A stretch of 64,000 nucleotides of DNA from Butyrivibrio sp. MC2021. GTDB lineage: Bacteria; Bacillota; Clostridia; Lachnospirales; Lachnospiraceae. The stretch is taken from NCBI RefSeq assembly GCF_000621605.1, contig NZ_JHXX01000005.1:124001-188000 (forward strand), read 5' to 3'. The notes under the pieces were generated by a model. That model did no database searches. It was not told the DNA's origin and saw only the letters and a list, made by a program, of their open reading frames with translations. Shown here piece by piece: positions 36,736 through 44,690 of the stretch. Positions within the stretch are counted from its first letter, which is position 1, and each line of letters starts with the position of its first letter. The position numbers and the translations under genes are program-made.

Positions 36736-37436
36736 TGATGAGATTATTAGCAGCCAATTATACGGATAGAGGATCAAGAGACGGGATCAACCAGGACTCT
36801 GTTTTATCACTGATCACAGAGAATCTGGCTATATTCTGCGTCGCAGACGGCATGGGAGGACACAGGCATGGGGAACTGGCCTCCAGAGAGATTGTCGGAA
36901 GCCTGAGGATGTGGCAGCAGGCCAATAGGGACAGGGTTTTTGATAAGCCCCTGGTACTTTTTGATGAGATCGAGGAGATCCTTTCAGCTGTCAACAAAGA
37001 GATCTTCCACAGGTACAATGCTCAGGGACCCTGCGGCAGTACATTGGTATGTCTGGTGATCAGCGGGGACAGATATGCTGTGTATTCAGCCGGGGACAGT
37101 CGTCTTTACAAGAAGAAAAAGCTTCATATGTATCAGATAACGCGTGATGACGCTGCTGCTAACGGCAAGCTTACCAAGGCTGTGGGAGTCAGTGAAAACA
37201 TCAAGTATAACAGGAGCATGGGCAAGCTCAAAAAGAACGACGAGTTCTTCCTTTGCACCGACGGCGTGTACAAGGAGCTTAATCCTGCCACAATCAAAAA
37301 GCTTCCCGGAAAGGTCTTTTTTACCGGGAAAAACAGAGGCATCGAAAAGCTGATAAACTCAGTACAGAAGCAGGTTAGCAGAAAGGGTGCCAGCGACAAT
37401 CATTCTGCGATTTTCGTTAAGTGCGTGGAGAAATAA
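36735..37436 (+). CDS. PP2C-type Ser/Thr protein phosphatase
   Basis: 233 residues, cytoplasmic. The metal-binding PP2C motifs are all present: GINQDSVL, CVADGMGGHRHGE, YSAGDSRLY, LCTDGVYKEL and SDNHSAIFV. It would reverse phosphorylation by the kinase at 44691. The frame is open from a TTG at 36732, but ATG 36735 lies 6 bases after AAGG and overlaps the preceding stop. It is about 110 residues from the fold's minimum size, i.e. a complete single-domain phosphatase with no sensor part. Confidence 0.93.
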   Translation: MMRLLAANYTDRGSRDGINQDSVLSLITENLAIFCVADGMGGHRHGELASREIVGSLRMWQQANRDRVFDKPLVLFDEIEEILSAVNKEIFHRYNAQGPCGSTLVCLVISGDRYAVYSAGDSRLYKKKKLHMYQITRDDAAANGKLTKAVGVSENIKYNRSMGKLKKNDEFFLCTDGVYKELNPATIKKLPGKVFFTGKNRGIEKLINSVQKQVSRKGASDNHSAIFVKCVEK

Positions 37437-37465
37437 TTAATTATCAGAAAATACTCCGGCATATA

Positions 37466-37494
37466 TTGCAATTATTCAGACAGTAACTTATAAT
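37466..37494 (+). promoter_or_regulatory. Promoter of the first giant surface protein gene
   Basis: TTGCAA, a 17-base spacer and TATAAT (37489-37494). The -10 context TATAATCGG is shared with the promoter of the paralogue at 49395-49424. Confidence 0.65.
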
Positions 37495-37567
37495 CGGTCA
37501 TGTGTTTATATAAAATTTATAAAATGGTAATATAATTTTTATTTTATAAGTGCAATCAGGAGGGTGT

Positions 37568-40500
37568 ATGAAATTTGACAGAATCAGGTCTTTTCTGGGG
37601 AAAAGGCTTCTTACTGTACTACTGGTTCCGGCAGTTCTGGGGTGTAATTTCACTGCCATTTCGGTATCAGCCGACGAGGTTGCAGCAGTTGCGGATTCAG
37701 TAGAATATGGGGAAACTGCTGAAGAGAATTCAGGTGATGAAACAAATAATGATGGACAGGACTCTGAGCCTGCTGAGAATACAGAGGACAGCAGTCAGGA
37801 TTCCGGAGAGCAGGAGGACCAGGGTTCAGAGTCTGAGCCTGAGGCTTCCGATGCTTCATCTACCGGCGCTTCCACTGAGGAAGGCGGAGATACAGGCGCA
37901 GGTGAGGGCGCTTCAACCGGTGCCAGCTCTGATGCTCCGGGAACAGACAGCTCAACTGACGCTTCTTCTTCCAGCTCATCTGATGCTTCCGGCAGCGCTT
38001 CTTCAGGGGCTTCCGATGCTTCAGGAGATGCTTCAAGTGATGCGTCAAGCGATGCTTCATCCGAGGACAGCGCAGATGCTGCCAGCAGCGCTTCCAGTGA
38101 GGAATGGAAGGATGAGGATATCTCCGAGAATTCCGGGGATATCAGTGCCAATGACTCTGAGGATGCGGAGTTTGAAGAGGAAGAGGTAGAGGCTTTCGTT
38201 GAAGAATTGGAAGTATACATGACTGACAACGGTGATGGTACTACAGACATATGCTTTAGCAGTGACTGTACAATTCCCGGATGGCAGCTCATTGGTTTAT
38301 ACAGGAAAGAGGGCAATACCAAACGCGAACTGGCATGTAATAATTACTGGAATTACTCTTATACCTGTACTGAGTTTATGGGCAGCGTGATCTACCACGT
38401 TAATGAAAATCTGAGTGATAAACAGTTCTTTCTTGCTGCGGCTCCCTGCGACAGGGATGAGAGCAGTGACTATGCTGTCAGCTGCTTTAATCCTAAATGC
38501 GGCAATTTCACAGGATATAGCCGTAAGGGCACAGAAAGAGAGCTTGAGGGATACACAGTCTATTCTTCCAAAGGAAAGAATAAGAGAGATCGTGAAGATG
38601 TGTATGATACCCATAATACCTACTATGTCAATCCCAAGAGATCCGGTATCAAGGATCTGAAATATTCTGTTTCCAATGTCAGCAGATATGATGCCGCTGA
38701 GAATGGAATAGATGTCATGGTTGAGGTTGGCGCATCCCTCATTCAGGATGGAGATGGCTTAACACCTACCAAGATACTGCCTGCCCAGATCTGCAAGATA
38801 GTTGCCGCAGACAACCCTTCAGTGGTTTATATGGATATGACCAAGAACCCCAAGGTCGACAGAATGTCAGAGGCACCCATTATTCGTCCTCTTAAATATA
38901 TCTATAGCGTTGTTCCTGTAGAGGAGTCCGAAGAAGAGTTTTTAGCTGAATTTACAGACAGCAACGGTAATGTTCAGGTTCCTGCAAGAATCATGTGCAC
39001 GGACACCAGAAGAATCGGCAGCGATGCCAAAGTAACCAGAACTGAGAACTACCTGGTGGTTGACAGCGTCAACCCAACTGCTTCCGTGGAATATGTAGAA
39101 AAGAATCCATGGTGGCCCATTGACTGGAGCAAGTCTACAGATAAGAGCAGTCCTGTACTTAAGAATTCGCCCAATGTAGACAAACTTATTACCGACAACA
39201 ATACCACGGTTTATATCAAGGTTAAGGATGATTACCTCAAGGATTTCGGCGGTTATTCCTATAATTTCAAGGGTGGCTTTGGTGATAACGAGAGCGGAAA
39301 GACTGTATCTGTAAATAAGAGCACAGATGGCGATAAGACAGAATTAAAAGAAGAGTTCAAGTTCGACAAGCCGGGACTTTATATGATCAACGGTGCTGAG
39401 GCTTCAGACTATGCCCTGAACACAGTTGATAACGAAAGCTTTAACTCTGTAACCATTGCCTATGATCCGGTAGCTCCGGAACTTACCGTACACAAGGTTT
39501 GGCCGGAAGCCAAGATCTGGAATCCTATTTTCCAGAAGATTCCTTCCTATGAGACCGGAACAGAGGTAGTTATCGAGGTTGGCATCAAGAACGGTGTATA
39601 TTTTGACAAGGCCAGTCTTGAAAAGAACGTTAAGGAAAGTATTGTTGTAACAAGAAGCGATATAGGCGCCAAGTACCAGAAGCCTGTGGACTTTACAGTA
39701 AGCGGAACAACCAATGACGGCACAACCAAGATCGTCATCGGCGGAGAAGGAGAGTACACTGTTTCCTATTCAGATGCTTCACCTGTGGATGACTGCGGTG
39801 TTACCCTTAAGAAGAAATCAGGGGAAGTGATAACCCAGTTTACCATTGAGCCTGCGGTTCCTGAGATGAAGTCCACTCCTCAGTCCAAGATCAAGCCCAA
39901 GAACGGCTTCTACTACAACCAGAGCGTTGTGGAGGAGATCACTGTTAAGGCCAGATACTCCAGGGTAAAAGACCATGTTAAGGTCCGCAATGATGACGCC
40001 AAGACACCCAATGCCTCTCCTACACTGGAATTTATCGACAAGGGTGAAGAGACACTGGTCAGGGTCAAGATGGAAAAGGACGGAAAGTATGCTTTCCAGG
40101 CATATTATTCCCAGGGCGGTGTGGAATATAACCCCATCAACTTCGGCCCCTATGTAATTGATAAAGAAAAGCCTGAAATTGTTTATTCAGAGGTTGAGAA
40201 CTACTCAGCCAATAACGGTGTTGTCGCACCGGTTATCACCTGTAAGGATGTGAACCTTCCCGAGAAGGCAGACAGCGTCAAGACAGAGGTTAAGCTCACC
40301 GGCTATAACAACGGAGCAGTTTCAGTAAAGAGCAAAAAGTCCCGTTCAGCAGGCGGTCTCGTTATTTCCTACGACGACTTTGCAAGGGAAAAGAAGAACG
40401 ACGATCTTTATATCCTTGAGGTTACTGTAACGGACCTTGCGGAGAATACAAGTACAGAGAAGCTGGTATTCTCAGTAAACCGTTTCGGATCAGTATTTAT

Positions 40501-41401
40501 TCTTGGCGAAGGCACCAAGGCCATGAATGAGAAGTATTACACCAACGAGCCTCAGGACGTTACCATAACCGAGATTAACGTTGACGATCTTGTGACAAGA
40601 GATGTTTCTTTAACAAGGGATGACAGCATCAGGAAGCTCAACAGCGAGACTGATTACAGAGTAAGCAGACAGGGTGATGACACCAGCTGGAAGACCTATT
40701 CCTACAATGTTAGCAGGAACAATTTTGACAAGGACGGTGTGTACTCTGTATCACTTTATACCAAGGACAGAGCCACCAACGAGATGGATAACAAGAGCAG
40801 AAATGCTGAGATCGAGTTCGCTGTAGACAGGACAGCACCCAGTATCGTAGCTGCCGACATCGAGGACAGAGGCGTATACAAAGAGAAGAAGCACGAGTTC
40901 AACGTGGACGTAACAGACAACATGGGCATTGTAAGTCTTACAATATTCAACAACGGTAAAGAGATCGGTAAATATACCGGAGAGCAGCTCAAGGCTGATG
41001 ACAACATCGAGACCATCACTCTTGAGGAAAACAAGAAGCCTCACAACGTAACACTTGTTGCAGTGGATGTGGCAGGAAACAAGCAGACAGTGGTTTACAA
41101 GAACATTGTTGTCAATGCCAAGGAAGCTGACAAGATCGTTGAAGAAGAGGAAGAGATAGTAGAAGAAGTTGAAGAGGCAGTAGTTGATACTCCTGAGGTT
41201 CTTGGAGCAGTTAAGGAGCCTGAAGCTGAGTTGAAGCCTGAACTTCCCGCTAAGCTTCCAGAGGTGATCGAACCTGTTAAGCCTGAAAAGCCGGGCTTCC
41301 CATATAAGAAAGCAGCAGCTGCTGCAGGTGCGGCTGCATGTGTAATGGCAGCAGGCGGAGCAGGAGTTTTAGTCCGCAGAAGAAAGCTCACTAAAAAATA
41401 A
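37568..41401 (+). CDS. Giant membrane-anchored surface protein A
   Basis: 1,277 residues: signal peptide (MKFDRIRSFLGKRLLTVLLV to ADE), an acidic leader, a Ser/Ala/Asp-rich stretch (about 95-185), then about 1,000 residues of beta-rich Ig-like domains (for example APSIVAADIEDRGVY and DNMGIVSLTIFNNGKEIG). The end is KPGFPYKK, an Ala/Gly-rich membrane helix, and RRRKLTKK. There is no LPXTG. The acidic and Ser-rich parts suggest a stalk; the Ig-like region an adhesin or secretion-related surface structure. The start ATG 37568 has CAGGAGGG upstream. It is a close paralogue of the gene at 49504. Confidence 0.85.
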   Translation: MKFDRIRSFLGKRLLTVLLVPAVLGCNFTAISVSADEVAAVADSVEYGETAEENSGDETNNDGQDSEPAENTEDSSQDSGEQEDQGSESEPEASDASSTGASTEEGGDTGAGEGASTGASSDAPGTDSSTDASSSSSSDASGSASSGASDASGDASSDASSDASSEDSADAASSASSEEWKDEDISENSGDISANDSEDAEFEEEEVEAFVEELEVYMTDNGDGTTDICFSSDCTIPGWQLIGLYRKEGNTKRELACNNYWNYSYTCTEFMGSVIYHVNENLSDKQFFLAAAPCDRDESSDYAVSCFNPKCGNFTGYSRKGTERELEGYTVYSSKGKNKRDREDVYDTHNTYYVNPKRSGIKDLKYSVSNVSRYDAAENGIDVMVEVGASLIQDGDGLTPTKILPAQICKIVAADNPSVVYMDMTKNPKVDRMSEAPIIRPLKYIYSVVPVEESEEEFLAEFTDSNGNVQVPARIMCTDTRRIGSDAKVTRTENYLVVDSVNPTASVEYVEKNPWWPIDWSKSTDKSSPVLKNSPNVDKLITDNNTTVYIKVKDDYLKDFGGYSYNFKGGFGDNESGKTVSVNKSTDGDKTELKEEFKFDKPGLYMINGAEASDYALNTVDNESFNSVTIAYDPVAPELTVHKVWPEAKIWNPIFQKIPSYETGTEVVIEVGIKNGVYFDKASLEKNVKESIVVTRSDIGAKYQKPVDFTVSGTTNDGTTKIVIGGEGEYTVSYSDASPVDDCGVTLKKKSGEVITQFTIEPAVPEMKSTPQSKIKPKNGFYYNQSVVEEITVKARYSRVKDHVKVRNDDAKTPNASPTLEFIDKGEETLVRVKMEKDGKYAFQAYYSQGGVEYNPINFGPYVIDKEKPEIVYSEVENYSANNGVVAPVITCKDVNLPEKADSVKTEVKLTGYNNGAVSVKSKKSRSAGGLVISYDDFAREKKNDDLYILEVTVTDLAENTSTEKLVFSVNRFGSVFILGEGTKAMNEKYYTNEPQDVTITEINVDDLVTRDVSLTRDDSIRKLNSETDYRVSRQGDDTSWKTYSYNVSRNNFDKDGVYSVSLYTKDRATNEMDNKSRNAEIEFAVDRTAPSIVAADIEDRGVYKEKKHEFNVDVTDNMGIVSLTIFNNGKEIGKYTGEQLKADDNIETITLEENKKPHNVTLVAVDVAGNKQTVVYKNIVVNAKEADKIVEEEEEIVEEVEEAVVDTPEVLGAVKEPEAELKPELPAKLPEVIEPVKPEKPGFPYKKAAAAAGAAACVMAAGGAGVLVRRRKLTKK
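37855..38110 (+). repeat. Ser/Ala/Asp/Gly low-complexity coding repeat in surface protein A
   Basis: Degenerate copies of codons for SSDAS, SGAS and SSAS run for about 85 residues. A similar stretch is found in the paralogue at 49850-50090. Such runs form extended, often glycosylated stalks and are prone to length change. Confidence 0.75.
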
Positions 41402-41422
41402 TCGTTTGTATAGTAGCGTGAA

Positions 41423-41458
41423 ATGCGCGCCGGAAGTGTTTCGCCGGTGCGCATTTTT
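41423..41458 (+). terminator. Intrinsic terminator after surface protein A
   Basis: ATGCGCGCCGG (41423-41433) pairs with CCGGTGCGCAT (41444-41454), one G-U pair, followed by TTTT. Confidence 0.85.
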
Positions 41459-41487
41459 CGTAGGAAACAGCATGGAAAGGGGACAAA

Positions 41488-43437
41488 ATGATCCATAAAA
41501 GACTTGTAAGGATGACAACAGCAGTAGTAATGGCGGCAGCATTGATGATGCAGACACCGGTCGCTTTTGCTGCGGAGGAGGACTTTTTCCCGGAGGAGGA
41601 AGAGTACTGCTGGGAGATAGAAGAGGAGATTCCGGAGGAGGACAGCGACCGGAATTTGGATGAGGAAGCAACTGAGGAGACTGAAGAGGAATTCGAAGAG
41701 GAGTTGTATGATTCCGTTTCGGAAACAGAGGAAGAAGAGATCACTGTGGATCTGGCAGAGGAGGCTTCGGAGGCTGCTTCATATGAGGCTTCTGAGGAAG
41801 ACATGGAAGAGTCAGACGTTTCAGGGGATGAATCATTCGTAGAAGCGGCGGAAATCACAGATGTCACAGCTTCCAAGAACCCCATAACCAAAGTTGTGAT
41901 ACAGAGCGGTATGGCAAATTCCACCGCTGTACAAGAGCACTATAAGATCGTAAGCGACAAAAACGGAACGCTTAAGTCTGCGGCTCTGACCCTGGGCTCA
42001 GAGTATAAAACAATGAAACTTCAGGCAGTGCAGACCCGCAAGGACAACAGCCAGGCCAAGGATGCTCCCTCCTGGAAGTCATCCAATCCGAAGGCTGTCA
42101 CGGTGGAATCCACCGGCAATACAGTAACCGTCAAGGCTGTGGGAAAGGGAAAGGCCAAGATATCCTGTGTGGCCTCTGACGGCTCAGGAAAAAGCGCTTC
42201 TGTGACCATCACTGTCAGGCAGAATGCCACAGACCTTGAGATCAGCGGAAATACCTGTATTTCAGCAGGAAAGAGCGCAAGCTATAAGGCCACTCCGGTT
42301 CCCTCCAATTCCGATAACAAGAAGGTTACCTGGGAAATCGAGGGCAAGGTTGACGGCGTCAAGGTTGGTTCGGACGGCAAAGTAAGTGTAGCCAAAAATG
42401 TAAAATCCGGAACCAGGATCACTCTGGTTGCTCATGCCACCGAGATTCCCGGAATCCCCACGAAAGTAAGCAGCAAAAAGGTTATCACCGTAAAAGACAA
42501 GGCCAAAACTCTCACTCTGAATGCTCCGGAGGATACAAATCTTGTCACCGAAGCGGCCAAGGGCTATAAGACAAGCCTTACTCTTTCAGCATTCACGGAT
42601 AATAACGAAACGGTTTCCTGGAAGATGGATAAGCAGGGAATTGTCAGCATCAAGGAGACCGAAAACAACAAGGTCACCGTAAAGGCTTTATCCACAGGCA
42701 GTGTCAAGGTCACAGCCTATACTACCGACGGCTCCAAGCTGAGTAAATCCGTGAAGATAACGGTAATTGTTCCCGTGACATCGATTGACCTCACTGTGCC
42801 TGAGGACAGAAGCGACAACTATCTGGCCCTGGGCTGCAGCCTGAAGTTCACTGCGGTACTCAATAAGGGAAAAGAAGCCCCCACTATTTCCAAGCTCAAA
42901 TGGGACTATGAGATCGTGGGCTTTGACTCCAAACAGGAGAAGAAAATAACCTTAAGCGATAAGACCCAGAAGCTTATAAAGGATAAGAAATATTTCTTTA
43001 CCCTGGATAAGAGCGGAAAAGTCACAGCGGCTTCCCCCAAGGACTTTGAGAAGCAGGCTGCAAAGCTCTGGGATGAGACCGGGGCTTACCAGTACGCCAT
43101 TGTGGTGAAGGCAGAAACCACCGACGGCTCCGGAATATCAGCTCAGAAGCTGGTAAAAAGGGTGAAGAAAAATACAAGTATTTCTATCAATAAGACATCC
43201 TGTAGCGTCCATGTAAACGGAACCAACACAGATGTCATTGTTCTTAAAACTGCCCACGGGGTAAAAGAGTTCTACGTCTCATACAGCAATCCCGGAGTGG
43301 CAAATGCCTGGGTGGATTCCGGAAATCAGGTATGGATAAAGGGCCTTTCTACGGGAAGTACCAAGGTGACCTTTAAGGCCAAAGACGGAACCGGAGACAA
43401 GATAAAAGCCACTATTTCAGTGAATGTTGTCAGGTAA
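41488..43437 (+). CDS. Secreted Big2 (bacterial Ig-like) protein A
   Basis: 649 residues: signal peptide to about 29 (VAFAAEE), a Glu-rich leader (about 30-115), then bacterial Ig-like group 2 domains recognisable by WKSSNPKAVTV, VTVKAVGKGKAKISCVASDGSGKSASVTITV and TVKALSTGSVKVTAYTTDGS. Such domains occur in adhesins and surface scaffolds. There is no anchor at the C terminus (ISVNVVR), so it is released or bound non-covalently. It is the paralogue of the protein at 47406; both share the segment W-DYE-VG-D-K-E-KI-LS. Confidence 0.85.
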   Translation: MIHKRLVRMTTAVVMAAALMMQTPVAFAAEEDFFPEEEEYCWEIEEEIPEEDSDRNLDEEATEETEEEFEEELYDSVSETEEEEITVDLAEEASEAASYEASEEDMEESDVSGDESFVEAAEITDVTASKNPITKVVIQSGMANSTAVQEHYKIVSDKNGTLKSAALTLGSEYKTMKLQAVQTRKDNSQAKDAPSWKSSNPKAVTVESTGNTVTVKAVGKGKAKISCVASDGSGKSASVTITVRQNATDLEISGNTCISAGKSASYKATPVPSNSDNKKVTWEIEGKVDGVKVGSDGKVSVAKNVKSGTRITLVAHATEIPGIPTKVSSKKVITVKDKAKTLTLNAPEDTNLVTEAAKGYKTSLTLSAFTDNNETVSWKMDKQGIVSIKETENNKVTVKALSTGSVKVTAYTTDGSKLSKSVKITVIVPVTSIDLTVPEDRSDNYLALGCSLKFTAVLNKGKEAPTISKLKWDYEIVGFDSKQEKKITLSDKTQKLIKDKKYFFTLDKSGKVTAASPKDFEKQAAKLWDETGAYQYAIVVKAETTDGSGISAQKLVKRVKKNTSISINKTSCSVHVNGTNTDVIVLKTAHGVKEFYVSYSNPGVANAWVDSGNQVWIKGLSTGSTKVTFKAKDGTGDKIKATISVNVVR

Positions 43438-43566
43438 AAAAAGGGAAAATTAATTTTTGAAAATTCTGTGATTTTTGGTTTCAGATATGGTTTAATAATA
43501 CCATCAATGATATCATTAGTTGCAAAATATCGTCGAAATCTAGATTTGTAAAGAGATAGGAAGAGT

Positions 43567-44664
43567 ATGAAATCATTTTTTTCTAAGTGGTATATAAAGC
43601 TTATATTGTGGTTTGGAACCTGCGGAGCAATCATTGCTCTGGGCATTTTCGCAGTGGGCAGAATGGTATACTCCAGCGTATGCATCGATGCGAACCCTTC
43701 TATTACGGTTAAATTGGACAAGGACGGCTTTGTTCTTACCGTGGTAGGTGAGAATGAGGACGGCAAAGAGGTCCTGAGGCAGCTTGAGGAGACCTATAAA
43801 GAGGACTATGAAGAGAGCATTAAGGGTCAGGACGCCGAGACCATTGTAAGCGAGATCGTATATAAAGCCCTGGAACTGGGTTATCTTAATGACGAGCAGA
43901 GCGCCATGCTTTTATCTGTAAAGAGCAGAGACGAGGAAGTTGCCGATGAGCTCCAGTTAGATCTGGCATATGTGGCTTCCGACGCCATGGAGTCCGAGCT
44001 TGATAACGCTGTGGTTCTTGATCAGACCATCACCGCAGACAGCTCAGTCAGAGCTATTTCCGGCATTTACCATATTTCTCAGGGCAAGGCTTTCCTTGTT
44101 TGGCAGCTGTGTATGTCAGAACCTGAGCTTCAGGTTTGGGACCTGGCTGACATGACCATCACTGAGCTGATCCTTGAGTGCATTGACAAGGATGTGAACC
44201 TGGCTGAGTATGTTGACATCATCGGCGAAGGCCTTGAGGATTTTTACTCTGATTATGATGACGAGGACTTGGAAGAGGGTGACGAGTATTATGACAATCT
44301 TCCTGCCCCTGATTTTGACGAAGACTATGAAGATGATGACTTCGAATCCGATTACGCCGACGACTATTCCACAGTTGATGATGATTTCGAGGAAGACTGG
44401 GAAGACGAGGACGAAGATACAGAGCTTGATTTGGATGCCTTAAAGGGCAGCAGGGCTGCAGGCAACAGGGGAAGCGCTTCCGCATATGATACTTCCGATG
44501 ATGACGATGAGTTATTGGAAGAGATCTACGAAGAAGACGAAGAAGATGAAGAAGATGTAGAAGACGTTGAGGAAGCTGATGATGACTGGGGAGATGATTA
44601 CAACGAAGGTGATTATCCCGATGAGCAGCTGCCCGGTGAAGTATATTATGATGATGGCACCTGA
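43567..44664 (+). CDS. RsgI-like membrane protein with acidic outer tail
   Basis: 365 residues. A short basic N terminus is followed by one membrane helix (about 10-33), then VCIDANPSITVKLDKDGFVL and NEDGKEVL, which match the extracytoplasmic juxtamembrane domain of RsgI anti-sigma factors (DVNPSIEL, N-x-DG). The usual N-terminal cytoplasmic anti-sigma domain is missing. The last 130 residues are almost entirely Asp/Glu/Tyr. In RsgI the outer part senses polysaccharide or transmits strain. Here a structural or sensory role in the secretion island is inferred. It lies 26 bases before the kinase gene, probably in one operon with it. Confidence 0.7.
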   Translation: MKSFFSKWYIKLILWFGTCGAIIALGIFAVGRMVYSSVCIDANPSITVKLDKDGFVLTVVGENEDGKEVLRQLEETYKEDYEESIKGQDAETIVSEIVYKALELGYLNDEQSAMLLSVKSRDEEVADELQLDLAYVASDAMESELDNAVVLDQTITADSSVRAISGIYHISQGKAFLVWQLCMSEPELQVWDLADMTITELILECIDKDVNLAEYVDIIGEGLEDFYSDYDDEDLEEGDEYYDNLPAPDFDEDYEDDDFESDYADDYSTVDDDFEEDWEDEDEDTELDLDALKGSRAAGNRGSASAYDTSDDDDELLEEIYEEDEEDEEDVEDVEEADDDWGDDYNEGDYPDEQLPGEVYYDDGT

Positions 44665-44690
44665 TAGGGGCTGAAAGAAGTATTGTTATT

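Noticed and set aside
37855-38110. Possible CRISPR-like or satellite array
   Set aside because: The repeats are codon-level degenerate and lie in frame in a secreted protein; no spacers.
37795-38322. Ser/Ala/Glu-rich antisense frame over the stalk of surface protein A
   Set aside because: Low-complexity codons read backwards give another open frame; no start signals.
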